Shown here piece after piece: positions 63,613 to 64,000 of a DNA stretch of 64,000 nucleotides. Below the pieces are notes generated by a model. It had not been told where the DNA came from, made no database searches, and saw only the letters and a list, made by a program, of their open reading frames with translations. The translations under genes were made by a program, and so were the position numbers. This DNA is from Acidobacteriota bacterium. Lineage in GTDB: Bacteria > Acidobacteriota > Terriglobia > Acidiferrales > UBA7541. The first letter of the stretch is position 1. Each line of letters begins with the position of its first letter. The DNA lies in assembly GCA_021832085.1 (NCBI GenBank), contig JAKBLM010000017.1, positions 1-64,000 on the forward strand, in the 5' to 3' direction.

Positions 63613-64000
63613 ATGAATCGCTGGAAGAATCGCTGGGCTGTGATCACCGGCGCGAGCGCCGGCATCGGCTGGGCTCTCGCCGAACAGCTCGCCGTCGGCG
63701 GCGCGAAGCTTGTTCTCACCGCGCGCCGTCGCGACCGCCTCGATCAGCTCGCCGAAAAGCTCGGCGCCGATCATCACGCGACGGTCGAGGTTTTCCCGGT
63801 CGATCTTGCCAAGCCCGGCGCCGCCGCCGAACTCGTCGCTTTCACCCACGGGAAGGGAATCGAAGTCGATCTGCTGATCAACAACGCCGGCTTCGGCGCC
63901 TACGGCGAATTTCACAAGCGCTCGCTCGACCGGTTTCGCGACATGGTCCAGGTCAACGTCTCCGCCGTCGTCGAGCTCACTCACCGCTACCTTGCCGGCA
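63613..64000 (+). CDS. Short-chain dehydrogenase/reductase, partial (cut by window end)
   Basis: This gene runs off the right edge, so only about 129 residues are visible. It has an AAAGGAGGGG site before the ATG at 63613. The NAD(P) motif TGASAGIGWALAEQLA, a basic residue pair after the second strand (TARRRDRL) suggesting NADP, and LLINNAGFGAYGEF (NNAG) are typical of classical SDRs of the DltE/YqjQ type. The catalytic Ser-Tyr-Lys lies outside the window. Substrate unknown. Confidence 0.88.
   Translation, partial: MNRWKNRWAVITGASAGIGWALAEQLAVGGAKLVLTARRRDRLDQLAEKLGADHHATVEVFPVDLAKPGAAAELVAFTHGKGIEVDLLINNAGFGAYGEFHKRSLDRFRDMVQVNVSAVVELTHRYLAG

Overview
This is a GC-rich bacterial chromosome segment, most likely from an acidobacterium of the Solibacter/Bryobacter type. 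That placement is inference. It rests on high GC, an LPS gene (lpxB), many genes that start within 10 nt of a -10 box, a CIRCE-controlled groESL, and an unusual load of short intergenic hairpin repeats. No ribosomal RNA, CRISPR array or intact insertion sequence was seen.

Layout. 0-7 kb: a minus-strand operon DUF47-pit-ribBA and CIRCE-controlled groES-groEL, then a mobA/ABC-ATPase pair on the plus strand. The 3' end of the ABC gene is duplicated 217 bp downstream across a heptamer array. 7.4-8.6 kb: an FAD amine oxidase. 8.9-24.3 kb: a long co-directional catabolic cluster. It runs TetR, crotonase, aldehyde dehydrogenase, BoxB-like di-iron epoxidase, a CoA-transferase-like pair flanking a dienoyl-CoA-hydratase-like crotonase, rhodanese, an ArsC/Spx-like protein with an in-frame UGA, a 4-hydroxybenzoyl-CoA-reductase-like trio hcrC-hcrA-hcrB, a TIM-barrel amidohydrolase and a 3-hydroxyacyl-CoA dehydrogenase. 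A macro-domain gene follows. 25-38 kb, mostly minus strand: DEAD-box helicase, a degenerate M1 peptidase-TPR protein, lpxB, a heterodimeric ABC exporter operon and small unknowns. 38-42.6 kb: a two-gene ATP-driven (R)-2-hydroxyacyl-CoA-dehydratase/benzoyl-CoA-reductase-type activase and reductase system. 42.6-46.7 kb: a coiled-coil protein, recR-ybaB-dnaX and the SRP RNA gene. 46.9-58 kb: a secreted protein, an NtrC-like regulator with a non-canonical receiver, a PPOX protein, three coupled TonB_C genes and two secreted (alpha/alpha)6 glycosidases. 58.3-60.6 kb: a prophage scrap between tRNA-Gln and tRNA-Ser. 61-64 kb: rpoD, adenosine-specific kinase and an SDR gene cut by the window end.

Functionally, the cluster looks like a CoA-thioester aromatic pathway. 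It mixes parts known from the aerobic box pathway (BoxB, a crotonase, an ALDH) with parts known from anaerobic benzoate metabolism (HcrABC with a [4Fe-4S] loop, a Dch-like hydratase). The substrate is not identifiable from sequence.

The strongest unusual signals are four. (1) An ArsC/Spx-family gene has UGA at the first position of its CxxC motif and a SECIS-like hairpin right after it, so it is probably a selenoprotein. (2) Several families of interspersed repeats share one design, GTAG or GTGG followed by a hairpin. This is the architecture of REP elements handled by RAYT transposases, and copies are embedded in frame in the dnaX linker. (3) The hybrid aromatic-CoA cluster. (4) The split activase/reductase pair.
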